From positions 4,738 through 30,242 of the forward strand of contig DHLY01000168.1 of assembly GCA_002405525.1 (NCBI GenBank): DNA of 25,505 nt. The letters run 5' to 3'. Shown here piece after piece: positions 1 to 8,226 of this stretch. The stretch is from Proteobacteria bacterium UBA4656. GTDB taxonomy: Bacteria; Pseudomonadota; Gammaproteobacteria; Xanthomonadales; Ahniellaceae. Each line of letters begins with the position of its first letter. The stretch's first letter is position 1. The position numbers and the translations under genes were made by a program. The notes under the pieces are model-generated. The model saw nothing but the letters and a program-made list of their open reading frames with translations, was not told where the DNA came from and made no database searches.

Positions 1-10
1 CCTCCGGCCT

Positions 11-31
11 CCCCCCCCCCCCCCCCCCCCC
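11..31. repeat. 21-base poly-C homopolymer
   Basis: An uninterrupted run of 21 C (G on the other strand) lies 115 bp upstream of the dnaG start. Such a tract can slip during replication, so its length may vary between cells. It is also a classic place for a sequencing or assembly length error, and it lies at the very edge of the window. Nothing else in bases 1-145 looks like a gene. Confidence 0.9.
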
Positions 32-100
32 ACCGCCGGGCCACAAGCGTGCAGCAGCCCGGGGGGCCGCGGTCGCGAGCCGCGCGCGCTCCCACAGGCG

Positions 101-116
101 CGGTCCGATCGGACCG
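101..116. promoter_or_regulatory. Perfect 16-bp palindrome in the dnaG leader
   Basis: Bases 101-116 read CGGTCCGATCGGACCG, a perfect palindrome ending 29 bp before the dnaG ATG. It could be a binding site for a dimeric regulator or a hairpin in the leader RNA. The sequence alone does not decide, and chance is possible in such GC-rich DNA. No convincing -10/-35 pair was found near it. Confidence 0.35.
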
Positions 117-145
117 GACACCGGATCGCTCACCACACCTGGCGC

Positions 146-1891
146 ATGGCCCGCATCCCCGACTCCTTCCTCGACGAGCTGCTCTCGCGCACCGACATCG
201 TCGAGGTGATCGAGCAGCGCGTGCCCCTGAAGCGCGCGGGGCGTGAATACCAGGCACGATGTCCCTTCCACGACGAGCGTTCGCCGTCGTTCACGGTCAG
301 CCCGACCAAGCAGTTCTACCACTGCTTCGGCTGCGGCGCGCACGGCACGGCGATCAAGTTCCTGATGGATTACGACCGCATGGAGTTCCTCGACGCGGTC
401 GAGGACCTCGCGCATCGCGCCGGCATGCAGGTCCCGCGCGAGCCGACGCGCACCGGCCCCGGCGGCGACAACGACGGGCTCTACGCCGCGCTCGACGCCG
501 CGGCGAAGCTGTTCCAGCGCAATCTGGCAGGTGACGCGCGGGCGAAAGACTATGTCGCGCGACGCGGCATCGATGCGGGCAGCGTACAGCGCTTCGGCAT
601 CGGCTATGCAGCCGACGGCTGGGACCAGCTGAAGACCGCGCTCGGCACCGACGATCGACGCATGGCTCTGCTCGACAAGGCCGGGCTGCTGTCGAAGTCC
701 GACCAGGGCAAGGTCTACGACAAGTTCCGCGACCGCATCATGTTCCCGATCCGCGACCGGCGCGGCCGGGTGATCGCCTTCGGCGGCCGCGTGCTGGAAA
801 AGGACGATGGGCCGAAGTACCTGAACTCCCCGGAGACCGCCCTGTTCCACAAGGGCCGTGAACTCTATGCCCTCTACGAGGCGCGACAGGCCAACGCCAA
901 GCTGGCGCGGCTGATCGTCGTCGAGGGCTACATGGACGTGGTGAGCCTGTTCCAGTACGGCGTCACCCAGGCGGTGGCGACGCTGGGCACGGCCACCACC
1001 AAGGAGCACGCGGAACTCTTGTTCCGCAATGCGGCCGACGTGTACTTCTGCTTCGACGGCGATCGCGCGGGGCGCGCGGCGGCGTGGCGCGCGGCCGAGA
1101 GCGTGCTGCCGCGCATGCGCGACGGCCGCCAGGCGCATTTCCTGTTCCTCCCCGACGGCGAGGACCCGGACACCCTGGTGCGGCAGGAAGGCCTGGACGG
1201 CTTCGAGCAGCGCCTGAAGCAGGCGACGCCGCTGTCGGAGTTCTTCTTCGCCGAACTGTCCAAGGACGTGAACCTCGACGGGCTGGAAGGCCGCGCGCGG
1301 CTGGCCGAGCGCGCCAAGCCGCTGCTGGCCGGGATCCCCGACGGCGCGTTCCGCGACCTGATGTACGGCGCGCTCGCCGAGCGCACCGGCGTGCGCATCG
1401 GCCCCGCGGCGGCCGGCGCGCCGCCAGCATCGCAGCCACCGCCGATGGCGCGCGCGCCGAAGCCGCGACCCGGCACGGGCCCGAAGCGCAGCCTGGTGCG
1501 CACCGCGATCGCGCTGCTCGTTCAGCAGCCGGCGCTGGTGCACGCGATCCAGCCGCCCTATCTGTTCGGCGTGCTGCGCCAGCCGGGCGTTCCCCTGCTG
1601 ATGGAGCTGATCGCCCTGGCCCGCGCGCGGCCCGACATCGCCACCGGCGGCATCCTCGAACACTTCGCCGGCCGCGAGGAACAGGCCGCACTGGAGAAAC
1701 TCTCCCTGATGGAGTTCCCCGCCGCGCCGGAGAGCTGGAAGGCGGAGTTCCTCGACGCGATGGAACACTTGAACCGCCACACCGTGCAGCAAAGGATCGA
1801 GGAACTGTTGGAGAAACAGTCCGCCGGACCGCTGACGGCGAACGAGAAGGACGAACTGCGCGAGGCGCTGTCGGCGAAGGCGCGGCGCTGA
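146..1891 (+). CDS. dnaG: DNA primase DnaG
   Basis: DnaG makes the RNA primers for lagging-strand synthesis and works at the fork with the DnaB helicase. The 581-residue product has the usual three parts. The N-terminal zinc-binding domain carries the Cys39-His42-Cys60-Cys63 set. The central TOPRIM catalytic core has Glu260 in the VVEGYMD motif and the metal-binding Asp304/Asp306 of DGD. A C-terminal helicase-binding domain (about 440-581) follows a Pro/Ala-rich linker. Length is normal for the family. The ATG at 146 gives the canonical MARIPDSFLDELL start, though no strong Shine-Dalgarno sequence precedes it. In many proteobacteria dnaG sits between rpsU and rpoD. Here the next gene is convergent and unrelated, so an rpoD neighbour is absent on the downstream side. 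Confidence 0.98.
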   Translation: MARIPDSFLDELLSRTDIVEVIEQRVPLKRAGREYQARCPFHDERSPSFTVSPTKQFYHCFGCGAHGTAIKFLMDYDRMEFLDAVEDLAHRAGMQVPREPTRTGPGGDNDGLYAALDAAAKLFQRNLAGDARAKDYVARRGIDAGSVQRFGIGYAADGWDQLKTALGTDDRRMALLDKAGLLSKSDQGKVYDKFRDRIMFPIRDRRGRVIAFGGRVLEKDDGPKYLNSPETALFHKGRELYALYEARQANAKLARLIVVEGYMDVVSLFQYGVTQAVATLGTATTKEHAELLFRNAADVYFCFDGDRAGRAAAWRAAESVLPRMRDGRQAHFLFLPDGEDPDTLVRQEGLDGFEQRLKQATPLSEFFFAELSKDVNLDGLEGRARLAERAKPLLAGIPDGAFRDLMYGALAERTGVRIGPAAAGAPPASQPPPMARAPKPRPGTGPKRSLVRTAIALLVQQPALVHAIQPPYLFGVLRQPGVPLLMELIALARARPDIATGGILEHFAGREEQAALEKLSLMEFPAAPESWKAEFLDAMEHLNRHTVQQRIEELLEKQSAGPLTANEKDELREALSAKARR

Positions 1892-1897
1892 GCGCCG
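1883..1897. terminator. Hairpin at the dnaG / glycosidase convergent junction
   Basis: CGGCGC (1883-1888) and GCGCCG (1892-1897) form a perfect 6-bp stem whose 3-base loop is the dnaG stop codon itself (1889-1891). The convergent gene's stop is at 1899-1901, so the same hairpin also lies just 3' of that gene. A second perfect palindrome, GTGCGGCGCCGCAC, follows at 1902-1915. Only two T bases follow on the plus strand, so this is terminator-like rather than a textbook intrinsic terminator. Confidence 0.4.
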
Positions 1898-1898
1898 T

Positions 1899-4337
1899 TC
1901 AGTGCGGCGCCGCACCGACGATGCGGTCGCGCAGCACGTTCCGGCCGCGCGTCATCGGGTAGCGCGCGGGATCGTTCGGCGGCACATCGCGGAAACGCAG
2001 CGCGCCGGCAGCGGACCTGGCTCCCGCAGGCAAGGGCTGAGCCGCCAGCGCGATGCCGTCGAGGCGCGCGCCGCCCGCGTCGATAGCGAGGGTCGCCATG
2101 CGGCCCGGCGCGAGGTCGAAGCGCACCCGGCGCCGCGCGCCAACGCGGTCCATCCAGTCGAACACCAGCACGCGCACGCCGGTCGCGCTGTCGAGCGCCA
2201 GGTCGAAGGTCCAGTCGCCGCCGGCATCGCGCCGCGCGGCGACCCTCAGCGCCTCGTCGGCGGCTTCCGGCCCGTAAGGCAGGCGCGCGTCGAACTGCAT
2301 CCATGCCGTCGGCAACGCTGGCGCGAGGCGCAATTCGCCGCGCAGCAGGTCCGGCCGGAACCCGACGTAGTCCTGGAAAGCGTTGCGCGCGAACTCCGCC
2401 ACGCTCCACAACTGCGAGGGCGTGCCCGAGGGCACCGGGCGTGCGTCCGGACCAGGCAGCGCGTCGAGCAGTTCGCTCATCGTGCCCATCGCGCCGAGAT
2501 GCAGGATCTGGCCGCCGAGATTGCGGCTCAGGTCCCAGGCCAGATCGGTGTGGCCGTGGCGCACGAGCGCGGTGATCGCGAATCCGGCGTTCCAGCCCCA
2601 CACCGTGCCGTTGTGGTACGCGGCATCCTTGTGGTGGCGCGCGTCGTCGACATGGCGCGGATGGAAATTCGGGTCTTCCGGCGCCAACGAGGCGATGCCG
2701 TACGGGAACAGCAGGTGCTCGGTGGCATCGCGCAGCACCGTGGCCTGCAGCTCCGGCGGCAGGTAATCGTCCCACGGTACGCTGATCGCCATCAGCGCGT
2801 TCGGCCGCCACGCGAGGTCCGGACTGCCATCCGGGCGCAGCCGGTCGGCGAGGCGTCCGTCGACGACGAAGCGGCGAAGGAAGGCGTCCCGGTTGCGCGC
2901 GGCTTCCGCGCGCCAGTCAGCCGCGCGCGCGGGCTCGCCGGCGAAATCGGCGAGGTCCGCTGCCGACTGCAGCGCCGTGTACCACAGCGCCTGCACCTCG
3001 ACCGCACGGTTGCCGCGCGGCGACCAGGCATGGCGGCCTTCGATGCGCGCGTCCATCCAGGTGTCGGCGTCGTCGTGGAGCAGCAGGCCCTCGCCATCCA
3101 GAGAGTGGCGCAGGACGCCGTCGATATAGGGTCCGGCCACCGCCAGCGCGCGCGCGGCGAACGCGCGGTCGCCGGTGTAGCGGGCCAGTTCCAGCGCCTC
3201 GCGCAGCAGCCAGGGCGTGCCGTCGACTGTGTTGTAGGAGGCCATGCCGTTCTTGACGAAGTTCGGCACGCGCCCGTAGTCGCTGGTGCGCGCGCCGATG
3301 CCGAGGTGGTCGGCGGTACCGGGGGCGGCCGCGTCGGCGGCAGGCGGCGTCAGGTTCTGCCAGCGCGCGAAGTGCTCGAGCACCACGCGCGCGGCGTCGA
3401 AGTCGCCGCCGACGAGGAAGGTGCCCGGCAGCGCGATGAAGGTGTCCCGGCCCCAGTTCTCGCGGAACCAGGGAAGACCGGCCCACAGGCCGTGCTCGGG
3501 CTCGTGGACCTCGAACAGCAGGGCCGATGCGCGCGCCCACGCCAGCGCGCGATCGTAGTCCGCGTCGCCCGTGGCGAGCCATGCGCGGGTCAGTCGCCGG
3601 TGCACCGCTGCGCGCGAACGCGCGGGCAGCCCCGGGTCGAGCGCCATCGCGCGCGCATCGGACGCGGCCAGCGCGGCATCGCGTGCGAAAGCGAGGTGGA
3701 CCGCGAATCCGGCGCCCGGTTCGCGCGCGCGCAGCAGCGGGCTCGAATCCGCCGCGCCGACCGGCGGGGCTTCCAGATCGAACGGTGCGCTGGCGGCCAG
3801 CGCGGCGACCCAGCCGCTGGCCGCATCGCGCAACAGGACCACGTCGCCCGAGCGTTGCGCCGTGGCGCCTGCTTCGACCCACAGCGGCTGCACGGCGAGC
3901 CGTGCGGGCACATCGGCGCGCACCGCGATCGTGAGGCGGCGGCTGCCGCCGTGGAAGGTCCAGTCCTCGACCAGGCCCGCGTGGCGGGTGATCCGCCCCC
4001 AAGGCAGCACCCGCTCGTCGACCCCGGCCGCATCGCGGTGCAGCGGCCGGTCGTCCGCCCACGCCATCGCGTCCTGCCACACGCGGTCGGCGCCGAGGAA
4101 CCAACCGGGGCCCCCGCGGTGGCTGGCGGTCATCCCGCTGTAGTAGCCGTCCCGGTGGTCGCCGACGAAGAACTCGCGCCGGCTGCCTTCCGCGGACAGG
4201 CCGATCCATCCGGCGAAAGCGTCCGCAGATGCGCGAGGATCGGACGGCGGCACCGGCGTGGTCGGCGGCGTCCCGGCACAGGCGGCGAGCAGGGCAACCA
4301 GCGCGGCAGCGGCCGGGGCGACGGCGAGGCGGGTCAT
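1899..4337 (-). CDS. Glycogen-debranching-type glycosidase (amylo-alpha-1,6-glucosidase family), predicted lipoprotein
   Basis: The 812-residue product resembles bacterial amylo-alpha-1,6-glucosidases (GDE_C fold, (alpha/alpha)6 barrel), which remove alpha-1,6 branches from glycogen-like glucans. Family-type stretches are visible: WGRDTFIALPG with Asp298, DADTWMDA ending at about residue 430, VEVQALWYTAL, YHNGTVWGWNAG, and QLWSVAEF near the C-terminus. The N-terminal 250 residues look like the beta-rich domain that precedes the barrel. The ATG at 4337 is chosen because a GGAG box lies just upstream and because it begins a clean lipoprotein signal: Arg, a hydrophobic run, then LAAC with Cys at about residue 24. 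Typical debranching enzymes are cytoplasmic, so a lipid-anchored form suggests action on external or periplasmic glucans. The exact substrate is uncertain; related barrel glycosidases cannot be excluded. Confidence 0.82.
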   Translation of the reverse strand: MTRLAVAPAAAALVALLAACAGTPPTTPVPPSDPRASADAFAGWIGLSAEGSRREFFVGDHRDGYYSGMTASHRGGPGWFLGADRVWQDAMAWADDRPLHRDAAGVDERVLPWGRITRHAGLVEDWTFHGGSRRLTIAVRADVPARLAVQPLWVEAGATAQRSGDVVLLRDAASGWVAALAASAPFDLEAPPVGAADSSPLLRAREPGAGFAVHLAFARDAALAASDARAMALDPGLPARSRAAVHRRLTRAWLATGDADYDRALAWARASALLFEVHEPEHGLWAGLPWFRENWGRDTFIALPGTFLVGGDFDAARVVLEHFARWQNLTPPAADAAAPGTADHLGIGARTSDYGRVPNFVKNGMASYNTVDGTPWLLREALELARYTGDRAFAARALAVAGPYIDGVLRHSLDGEGLLLHDDADTWMDARIEGRHAWSPRGNRAVEVQALWYTALQSAADLADFAGEPARAADWRAEAARNRDAFLRRFVVDGRLADRLRPDGSPDLAWRPNALMAISVPWDDYLPPELQATVLRDATEHLLFPYGIASLAPEDPNFHPRHVDDARHHKDAAYHNGTVWGWNAGFAITALVRHGHTDLAWDLSRNLGGQILHLGAMGTMSELLDALPGPDARPVPSGTPSQLWSVAEFARNAFQDYVGFRPDLLRGELRLAPALPTAWMQFDARLPYGPEAADEALRVAARRDAGGDWTFDLALDSATGVRVLVFDWMDRVGARRRVRFDLAPGRMATLAIDAGGARLDGIALAAQPLPAGARSAAGALRFRDVPPNDPARYPMTRGRNVLRDRIVGAAPH

Positions 4338-4362
4338 GCACGCTCCGGGATGATGGAGGCCC

Positions 4363-4371
4363 AGCCTAGCA
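4363..4371 (-). promoter_or_regulatory. Possible extended -10 for the glycosidase gene
   Basis: Read on the minus strand these bases are TGCTAGGCT, an extended -10 form (TGn followed by a TAnnnT hexamer) about 26 bases before the ATG at 4337. No good -35 is present at the usual spacing. Instead an inverted repeat covers that area, which would suit a regulated promoter. This is a weak call made by eye. Confidence 0.25.
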
Positions 4372-4382
4372 GGCGGCAGGGC

Positions 4383-4400
4383 AAGTGCTCTCCTGCACTT
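4383..4400. promoter_or_regulatory. Operator-like inverted repeat upstream of the glycosidase
   Basis: AAGTGC (4383-4388) and GCACTT (4395-4400) are perfect inverted arms separated by TCTCCT. The repeat covers the expected -35 area of the possible promoter at 4363-4371, so it could bind a sugar-responsive regulator. No regulator gene is adjacent. Confidence 0.25.
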
Positions 4401-4453
4401 TCTCGACATCGTGCGTCCGGCCCATGTCCGGACCCGCGCCCGCCGGATCGATT

Positions 4454-4529
4454 GCTTGCGCGATTGATTCGCGAGCGCGGCATCCGTGCCGCGCGCAAGC
4501 CAGGTGTTTCCCAACATCCTGCCGGCAGG
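4454..4529. repeat. Cluster of three nested or adjacent inverted repeats
   Basis: GCTTGC (4454-4459) can pair with GCAAGC (4495-4500). These enclose an 8-bp perfect stem, GCGCGGCA (4475-4482) with TGCCGCGC (4487-4494), closed by a TCCG loop. Next comes CAGG/TGTT (4501-4508) pairing with AACA/CCTG (4513-4521) around one bulged base. Its last arm overlaps a 12-bp palindrome at 4518-4529. The cluster could be a structured RNA, a REP-like element or regulator sites. No second copy was seen in the window. Confidence 0.4.
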
Positions 4530-4705
4530 CGGATCAACTTACTCGCCCGCGCGTGGCGCGGCAGGAACGTCAGGCCGATCCTTCGATCGCGCGGGCCAAG
4601 GGTCGGCGACCCGCGCGGACCATCCGGGCGTACGCTGCCGCCGGGCCGCGGCGCGTCGGCGCCGAGCAACGGGCTACCATGCGCGGGTCACGTCCCGGAG
4701 TCCCG

Positions 4706-5125
4706 ATGGCCGCACTCACGCCCTTCCACATCGCCTTCCCCGTCCACGACCTCGACGCCGCGCGCGCCTTCTACGGCGGCGTGCTCGGCTGCCCCGAGGG
4801 GCGATCCAGCAGCGACTGGATCGACTTCGACCTGTTCGGCCACCAGATCGTGGCCCATCGCACCGGCGAGCGCCCGCGCGCGGCGCACAACCCGGTCGAC
4901 GGCCACGACGTGCCGGTGCCGCACTTCGGCGTGGTGCTCGCCTGGGACGACTTCCAGCGCTTCGCCGATCGCCTGCGTGCGGCGGGCGTGAGGTTCGTGA
5001 TCGAACCGTACATCCGCTTTCAGGGCCAGCCCGGCGAGCAGGCGACGATGTTTTTCCTGGACCCGAGCGGCAACGCGCTGGAGTTCAAGTCATTCCGCGA
5101 CTTCGCGAACCTGTTCGCGAAGTGA
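4706..5125 (+). CDS. VOC-family (glyoxalase/extradiol dioxygenase-like) protein
   Basis: The 139-residue protein is a single vicinal-oxygen-chelate unit made of two beta-alpha-beta-beta-beta modules. The usual metal-ligand positions are filled: His8 in FHIAFPV, His73 in VPHFGVV and Glu126 in NALEFKS, so it is likely a metal-dependent enzyme rather than a binding protein. Substrate cannot be told from sequence; glyoxalase, dioxygenase and lyase members share this fold. The ATG at 4706 is supported by GGAG five bases upstream (4697-4700) and by the domain starting right after it. Longer upstream extensions of the frame have no family match. Its stop overlaps the start of the next gene (GTGA), so the two are very probably one operon. 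Confidence 0.85.
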   Translation: MAALTPFHIAFPVHDLDAARAFYGGVLGCPEGRSSSDWIDFDLFGHQIVAHRTGERPRAAHNPVDGHDVPVPHFGVVLAWDDFQRFADRLRAAGVRFVIEPYIRFQGQPGEQATMFFLDPSGNALEFKSFRDFANLFAK

Positions 5126-6051
5126 GCCTGCTCTATGTCCACGCCGGCGACGATGGCGCGACGTATCGCGAGCGCTTCGCGCACGAACTGCCCGACGTGC
5201 GTTGCGTCGCCTTCCCCGACATCGCGCCCGCGCACGAGATCGCCTTCGTCGCTTGCTGGAATCCCCCGCCGGACTTCTTCGCCCCGCTCGCCGCGCTGCG
5301 CGCGGTGTTCGCGCTCGGCGCGGGCGTCGACCGCCTGCTCGTGCGGCCGGACCTGGGCCCCCGGGTGCCGATCGTGCGCCTGCTCGACGCCGGCATGGCG
5401 GAGCAGATGGTCGAGTACGCTCTGCTCGGCGTGTTGATGCGCCAGCGGCACATGGTCGAATACCTCCTGCAGCAGCGGCACGGCGAATGGCGGCGCCATG
5501 CGCCAATCGCGCGCGCCGCGCTGCGAGTCGGCGTGCTCGGGCTCGGGCAGATGGGCGGCGCGGTGGCCCGCGCGCTGGCCGGGCTGGGATACGCAGTGGC
5601 CGGCTGGTCGCGCACGCCGGAAGCGCGCGACGGCGTGGACGCGCGGCACGGCGACGCGGGTCTCGACGCCCTGCTGGCGCGCAGCGACGTGCTGGTCAAC
5701 ACCCTGCCCTCGACGCCCGGCACGCGCTGGCTGCTCGACCACGCGCGGCTGGCGCGGCTGCCGCGCGGGGGCTTCGTGGTCAACGCCTCGCGCGGCGACC
5801 AGCTGGACGCCGCGGCGCTGCGCGGGCTGCTGGATGGCGGACACCTGTCCGGCGCCCTGCTCGACGTGTTCGCGGTCGAACCGCTGCCGACCGACGATCC
5901 GCTGTGGTCGCACCCGCGGGTCACGATCACCCCGCACGCCGCGGCGACCACGCTGCCCGGCCCCTCGGTGCGCCAGGTAGCGGACAACATCCGCCGCCTG
6001 CTTCGCGGCGAACCGGCGCTGGGCGTGGTCGACCGCGCGCGCGGCTACTGA
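5122..6051 (+). CDS. ghrA: Glyoxylate/hydroxypyruvate reductase A-type 2-hydroxyacid dehydrogenase
   Basis: This 309-residue protein belongs to the D-isomer-specific 2-hydroxyacid dehydrogenases and looks most like GhrA (YcdW), which reduces glyoxylate and hydroxypyruvate with NAD(P)H. The Rossmann motif GLGQMG is at 140-145. The catalytic set is present as Arg224 (NASRG), Glu253 (VEP) and His272 (TPHAA). The likely start is the GTG at 5122, whose bases overlap the TGA of the VOC gene by 4 bp, implying translational coupling. Family homology begins at this point. The partner gene suggests shared handling of small oxo- or hydroxy-acids, but that is inference. The gene ends in a convergent junction with ctaB. 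Confidence 0.88.
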   Translation: MSLLYVHAGDDGATYRERFAHELPDVRCVAFPDIAPAHEIAFVACWNPPPDFFAPLAALRAVFALGAGVDRLLVRPDLGPRVPIVRLLDAGMAEQMVEYALLGVLMRQRHMVEYLLQQRHGEWRRHAPIARAALRVGVLGLGQMGGAVARALAGLGYAVAGWSRTPEARDGVDARHGDAGLDALLARSDVLVNTLPSTPGTRWLLDHARLARLPRGGFVVNASRGDQLDAAALRGLLDGGHLSGALLDVFAVEPLPTDDPLWSHPRVTITPHAAATTLPGPSVRQVADNIRRLLRGEPALGVVDRARGY

Positions 6052-6096
6052 GCAGCGCGCGGGGCCGCTCGCCGTGGCGGCGTCGTGCGGCGCTGC
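6052..6096. terminator. Possible bidirectional terminator between ghrA and ctaB
   Basis: GCAGCGC (6052-6058) pairs with GCGCTGC (6090-6096). Inside it, GCCGC (6064-6068) pairs with GCGGC (6077-6081). The nested stems lie in the 76 bp between two convergent stop codons. There is no T-run on either strand, so the call rests on position and symmetry only. Confidence 0.3.
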
Positions 6097-6127
6097 CGCG
6101 CCGATGTCCCGTCCCGGCCGCGCGACG

Positions 6128-7045
6128 TCAGCGCGGCGGGGTCGCGGGCAGGAACTCGATCGTCGCCACCGGCGGCGGCGGCGCCAGCCAGTGGTCGACC
6201 AGCAGGAAGGCGAACAACGCCATCAGGTACACGATGGAGTAGTTGAACACGTCCATCGCGAAGCGCTCGCCGGGCGGCTTCATCAGGCGGATCGCGTACC
6301 ACAGGAAACCGGCGCCCAGCACGAGCGCGCCGCCGAGGTAGGGCAGTCCGCTCATGCCGGTGAGGTAGGGCAGCACCGACACCACGAACAGCAGGATGGT
6401 GTAGTACAGCACGTGCTCGCGCGTGTACTGCACGCCGTAGACCACCGGCAGCATCGGCACCGCGGCACGGGCGTAGTCGTCGCGCCGATAGATTGCCAGC
6501 GCCCAGAAGTGCGGTGGCGTCCACACGAAGATGATCAGGAACAGCAGCAGGGCGTAGGGATGCACCTCGCCGGTGACCGCTGCCCAGCCCAGCACCGGTG
6601 GGGCCGCGCCCGCCGCGCCGCCGATCACGATGTTCTGCGGCGTGGCGCGCTTGAGCCAGACCGTGTAGACCACCGCGTAGCCGATCAGCGAGGCGAAGGT
6701 CAGCACCGCGGTGAGCACGTTGACGAAGGCGACCAGCACCGCCATCGAGGCGGCGCCCAGCGCGAGTGCGAACCGCAGCACCTGCGCGGTGGTGAGCTGC
6801 CCGGTCGGCAGCGGACGGTGCGCGGTGCGCGCCATCACGGCGTCTCGCTCGCGGTCGAGCAGGTGGTTGAGGGCGGCCGCGGAGGCGGATGCCAGCCAGA
6901 TGCCGAGCGAACCCGCGACGAGCGCGCCGGCCGGCGGCCAGGCCGGCGTGGCCAGGAACATGCCGATGATCGCGGTGAACACGATCAGCGCCACAACCCG
7001 CGGCTTGGTGAGCTCCCAGTATTGGTGAGCGATGCCGGCGGCCAT
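6128..7045 (-). CDS. ctaB: Protoheme IX farnesyltransferase (heme O synthase)
   Basis: This 305-residue polytopic membrane protein is a UbiA-type prenyltransferase that adds a farnesyl group to heme b, giving heme O, the precursor of heme A. The first prenyl-diphosphate/Mg2+ motif reads NHLLDRERD (Asn60, Asp64, Asp68) followed by Arg73 and the RPLP turn at about 77-80. A second acidic site (RRDDYAR) lies further on. About nine hydrophobic segments are visible, as expected. The ATG at 7045 begins the standard WELTKPRVV region, only 10 bp after the ctaA stop, so it is co-transcribed with ctaA and uses its product in sequence. A sco gene often follows here in related genomes; none does. Confidence 0.95.
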   Translation of the reverse strand: MAAGIAHQYWELTKPRVVALIVFTAIIGMFLATPAWPPAGALVAGSLGIWLASASAAALNHLLDRERDAVMARTAHRPLPTGQLTTAQVLRFALALGAASMAVLVAFVNVLTAVLTFASLIGYAVVYTVWLKRATPQNIVIGGAAGAAPPVLGWAAVTGEVHPYALLLFLIIFVWTPPHFWALAIYRRDDYARAAVPMLPVVYGVQYTREHVLYYTILLFVVSVLPYLTGMSGLPYLGGALVLGAGFLWYAIRLMKPPGERFAMDVFNYSIVYLMALFAFLLVDHWLAPPPPVATIEFLPATPPR

Positions 7046-7055
7046 CGGCGGATGA

Positions 7056-8219
7056 TCAGGCCGTGGCGCGCGCCGGCGCCAGTCCCGCCGGCGGCGGCGT
7101 GACCCGCGCCAGCAGGCCGATCAGCACCGCGAGCAGCAGCGCAGCGCCGAAGTTGTGCCCGGTGGCGACCCACAGCGGCAACCCGGCGACCACGTTGGCG
7201 ATGCCGAGGCCGACCTGCAGCGCCAGCACGCCGAGCAGGGCGACGCCGTGGGCGGCAAAGCCGGGCATACGCAGGACGCGGACGCCGAGCGCCAGCAGGT
7301 GGCCGATGACCACGACGGCGAACAGCCGGTGCGCGACCTGGATCGCGGTGCGCGCCTCGCCGTCGAGCACGCCGCCCTCGTAGTCGACGCCGATGCCGCG
7401 CCAGAGCACGAAGGCGTCGCGTGCATCCATCGGTGGCCACCACTGGCCCAGGCACTTCGGCCAGTCGGTCCCGCAGGCGAGCGCGGCGTAGTTGGCGCTG
7501 ACCCAGCCGCCGAGTGCGATCTGGATCGCCACCAGCACGATGCCGCCGATCACGAAGCCGCGGCGGATCGGCAGCGGATCGAGTCGCGCGACGCCGGCCG
7601 CGCGGTACAGAAACCACAGCAGCAGCGACAACGTGGTCATGCCGCCGATCAGATGCGTGGTGACGATGATCGGCTTCAGCTTCAGGGTGACCGTCCATTT
7701 GCCGAACAGCGCCTGCACCAGGATCAGGGCGAAGATCGCTACCGCCAGGCGTCCCAGCGGAAGGTCGCGCCAGGCGATCGCGCCCTGCACCAGCAGGGCG
7801 AGCGCGACGCCCAGCAGGCCCAGACCGGTCAGCGGGAAGCCCACGGCGTAGGCCGCGCTCCCGCCGAGCACGAGGACCGGCGCGGACAGGATCTGCCAGC
7901 GCCGCCGCGGCACGTGCCAGTTACGCGCCAGCGCCAGTCCGAGCACGAGGAGGATCAGCGCGCCGGCGGCGAAACGGTGCACCATCTCGCGCCAAGCCTT
8001 CGGGATTTCGACGGGGCGTTCGGGGAAGGCCCGGTTGGCGGCGTCGATCTCATGGTGCTGGTTCGGCCAGGTGGCCTCGCCGTAGCAGCCCGGCCAATCG
8101 GGACAGCCCAGGCCGGCATGGGACAGCCGGACATAGGCACCGAGCACCACCACGACGAAGCACAGCAATACCGCGACCAGCGCGGTCAGCACGATCCGGT
8201 TGTCGGCGAGGCGGGCCAT
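7056..8219 (-). CDS. ctaA: Heme A synthase (COX15/CtaA family)
   Basis: CtaA oxidises the C8 methyl of heme O to a formyl group to make heme A for the aa3 oxidase. The 387-residue protein has about eight membrane helices in two homologous four-helix halves. The four expected heme-ligand histidines are visible at about His81 (MVHRFAAG), His189 (TTHLIGG), His297 (VAHRLFA) and His355 (TGHNFGA). Each half also carries an extracytoplasmic Cys pair: Cys39/Cys45 in GCPDWPGC and Cys249/Cys256 in CGTDWPKC. The ATG at 8219 follows the stop of the upstream SCO-like gene by 7 bp, placing it in the SURF1-ctaA-ctaB assembly operon. Confidence 0.95.
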   Translation of the reverse strand: MARLADNRIVLTALVAVLLCFVVVVLGAYVRLSHAGLGCPDWPGCYGEATWPNQHHEIDAANRAFPERPVEIPKAWREMVHRFAAGALILLVLGLALARNWHVPRRRWQILSAPVLVLGGSAAYAVGFPLTGLGLLGVALALLVQGAIAWRDLPLGRLAVAIFALILVQALFGKWTVTLKLKPIIVTTHLIGGMTTLSLLLWFLYRAAGVARLDPLPIRRGFVIGGIVLVAIQIALGGWVSANYAALACGTDWPKCLGQWWPPMDARDAFVLWRGIGVDYEGGVLDGEARTAIQVAHRLFAVVVIGHLLALGVRVLRMPGFAAHGVALLGVLALQVGLGIANVVAGLPLWVATGHNFGAALLLAVLIGLLARVTPPPAGLAPARATA

Positions 8220-8226
8220 GGGTCGC

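Larger units (their letters stand above)
4338..4705. other. Divergent intergenic region, 368 bp
   Basis: This gap separates the minus-strand glycosidase from the plus-strand VOC gene and holds no credible coding sequence. It should contain promoters for both directions. A possible plus-strand -10 (TACCAT, 4675-4680) lies 26 bases before the VOC ATG. A possible minus-strand extended -10 lies at 4363-4371. The middle holds a cluster of inverted repeats, listed separately. Confidence 0.6.

Noticed and set aside
1902..4991. 1029-codon plus-strand frame opposite the glycosidase
   Set aside because: The minus strand carries family motifs, a signal peptide and a ribosome site. The plus frame has none and would run over the real VOC start.
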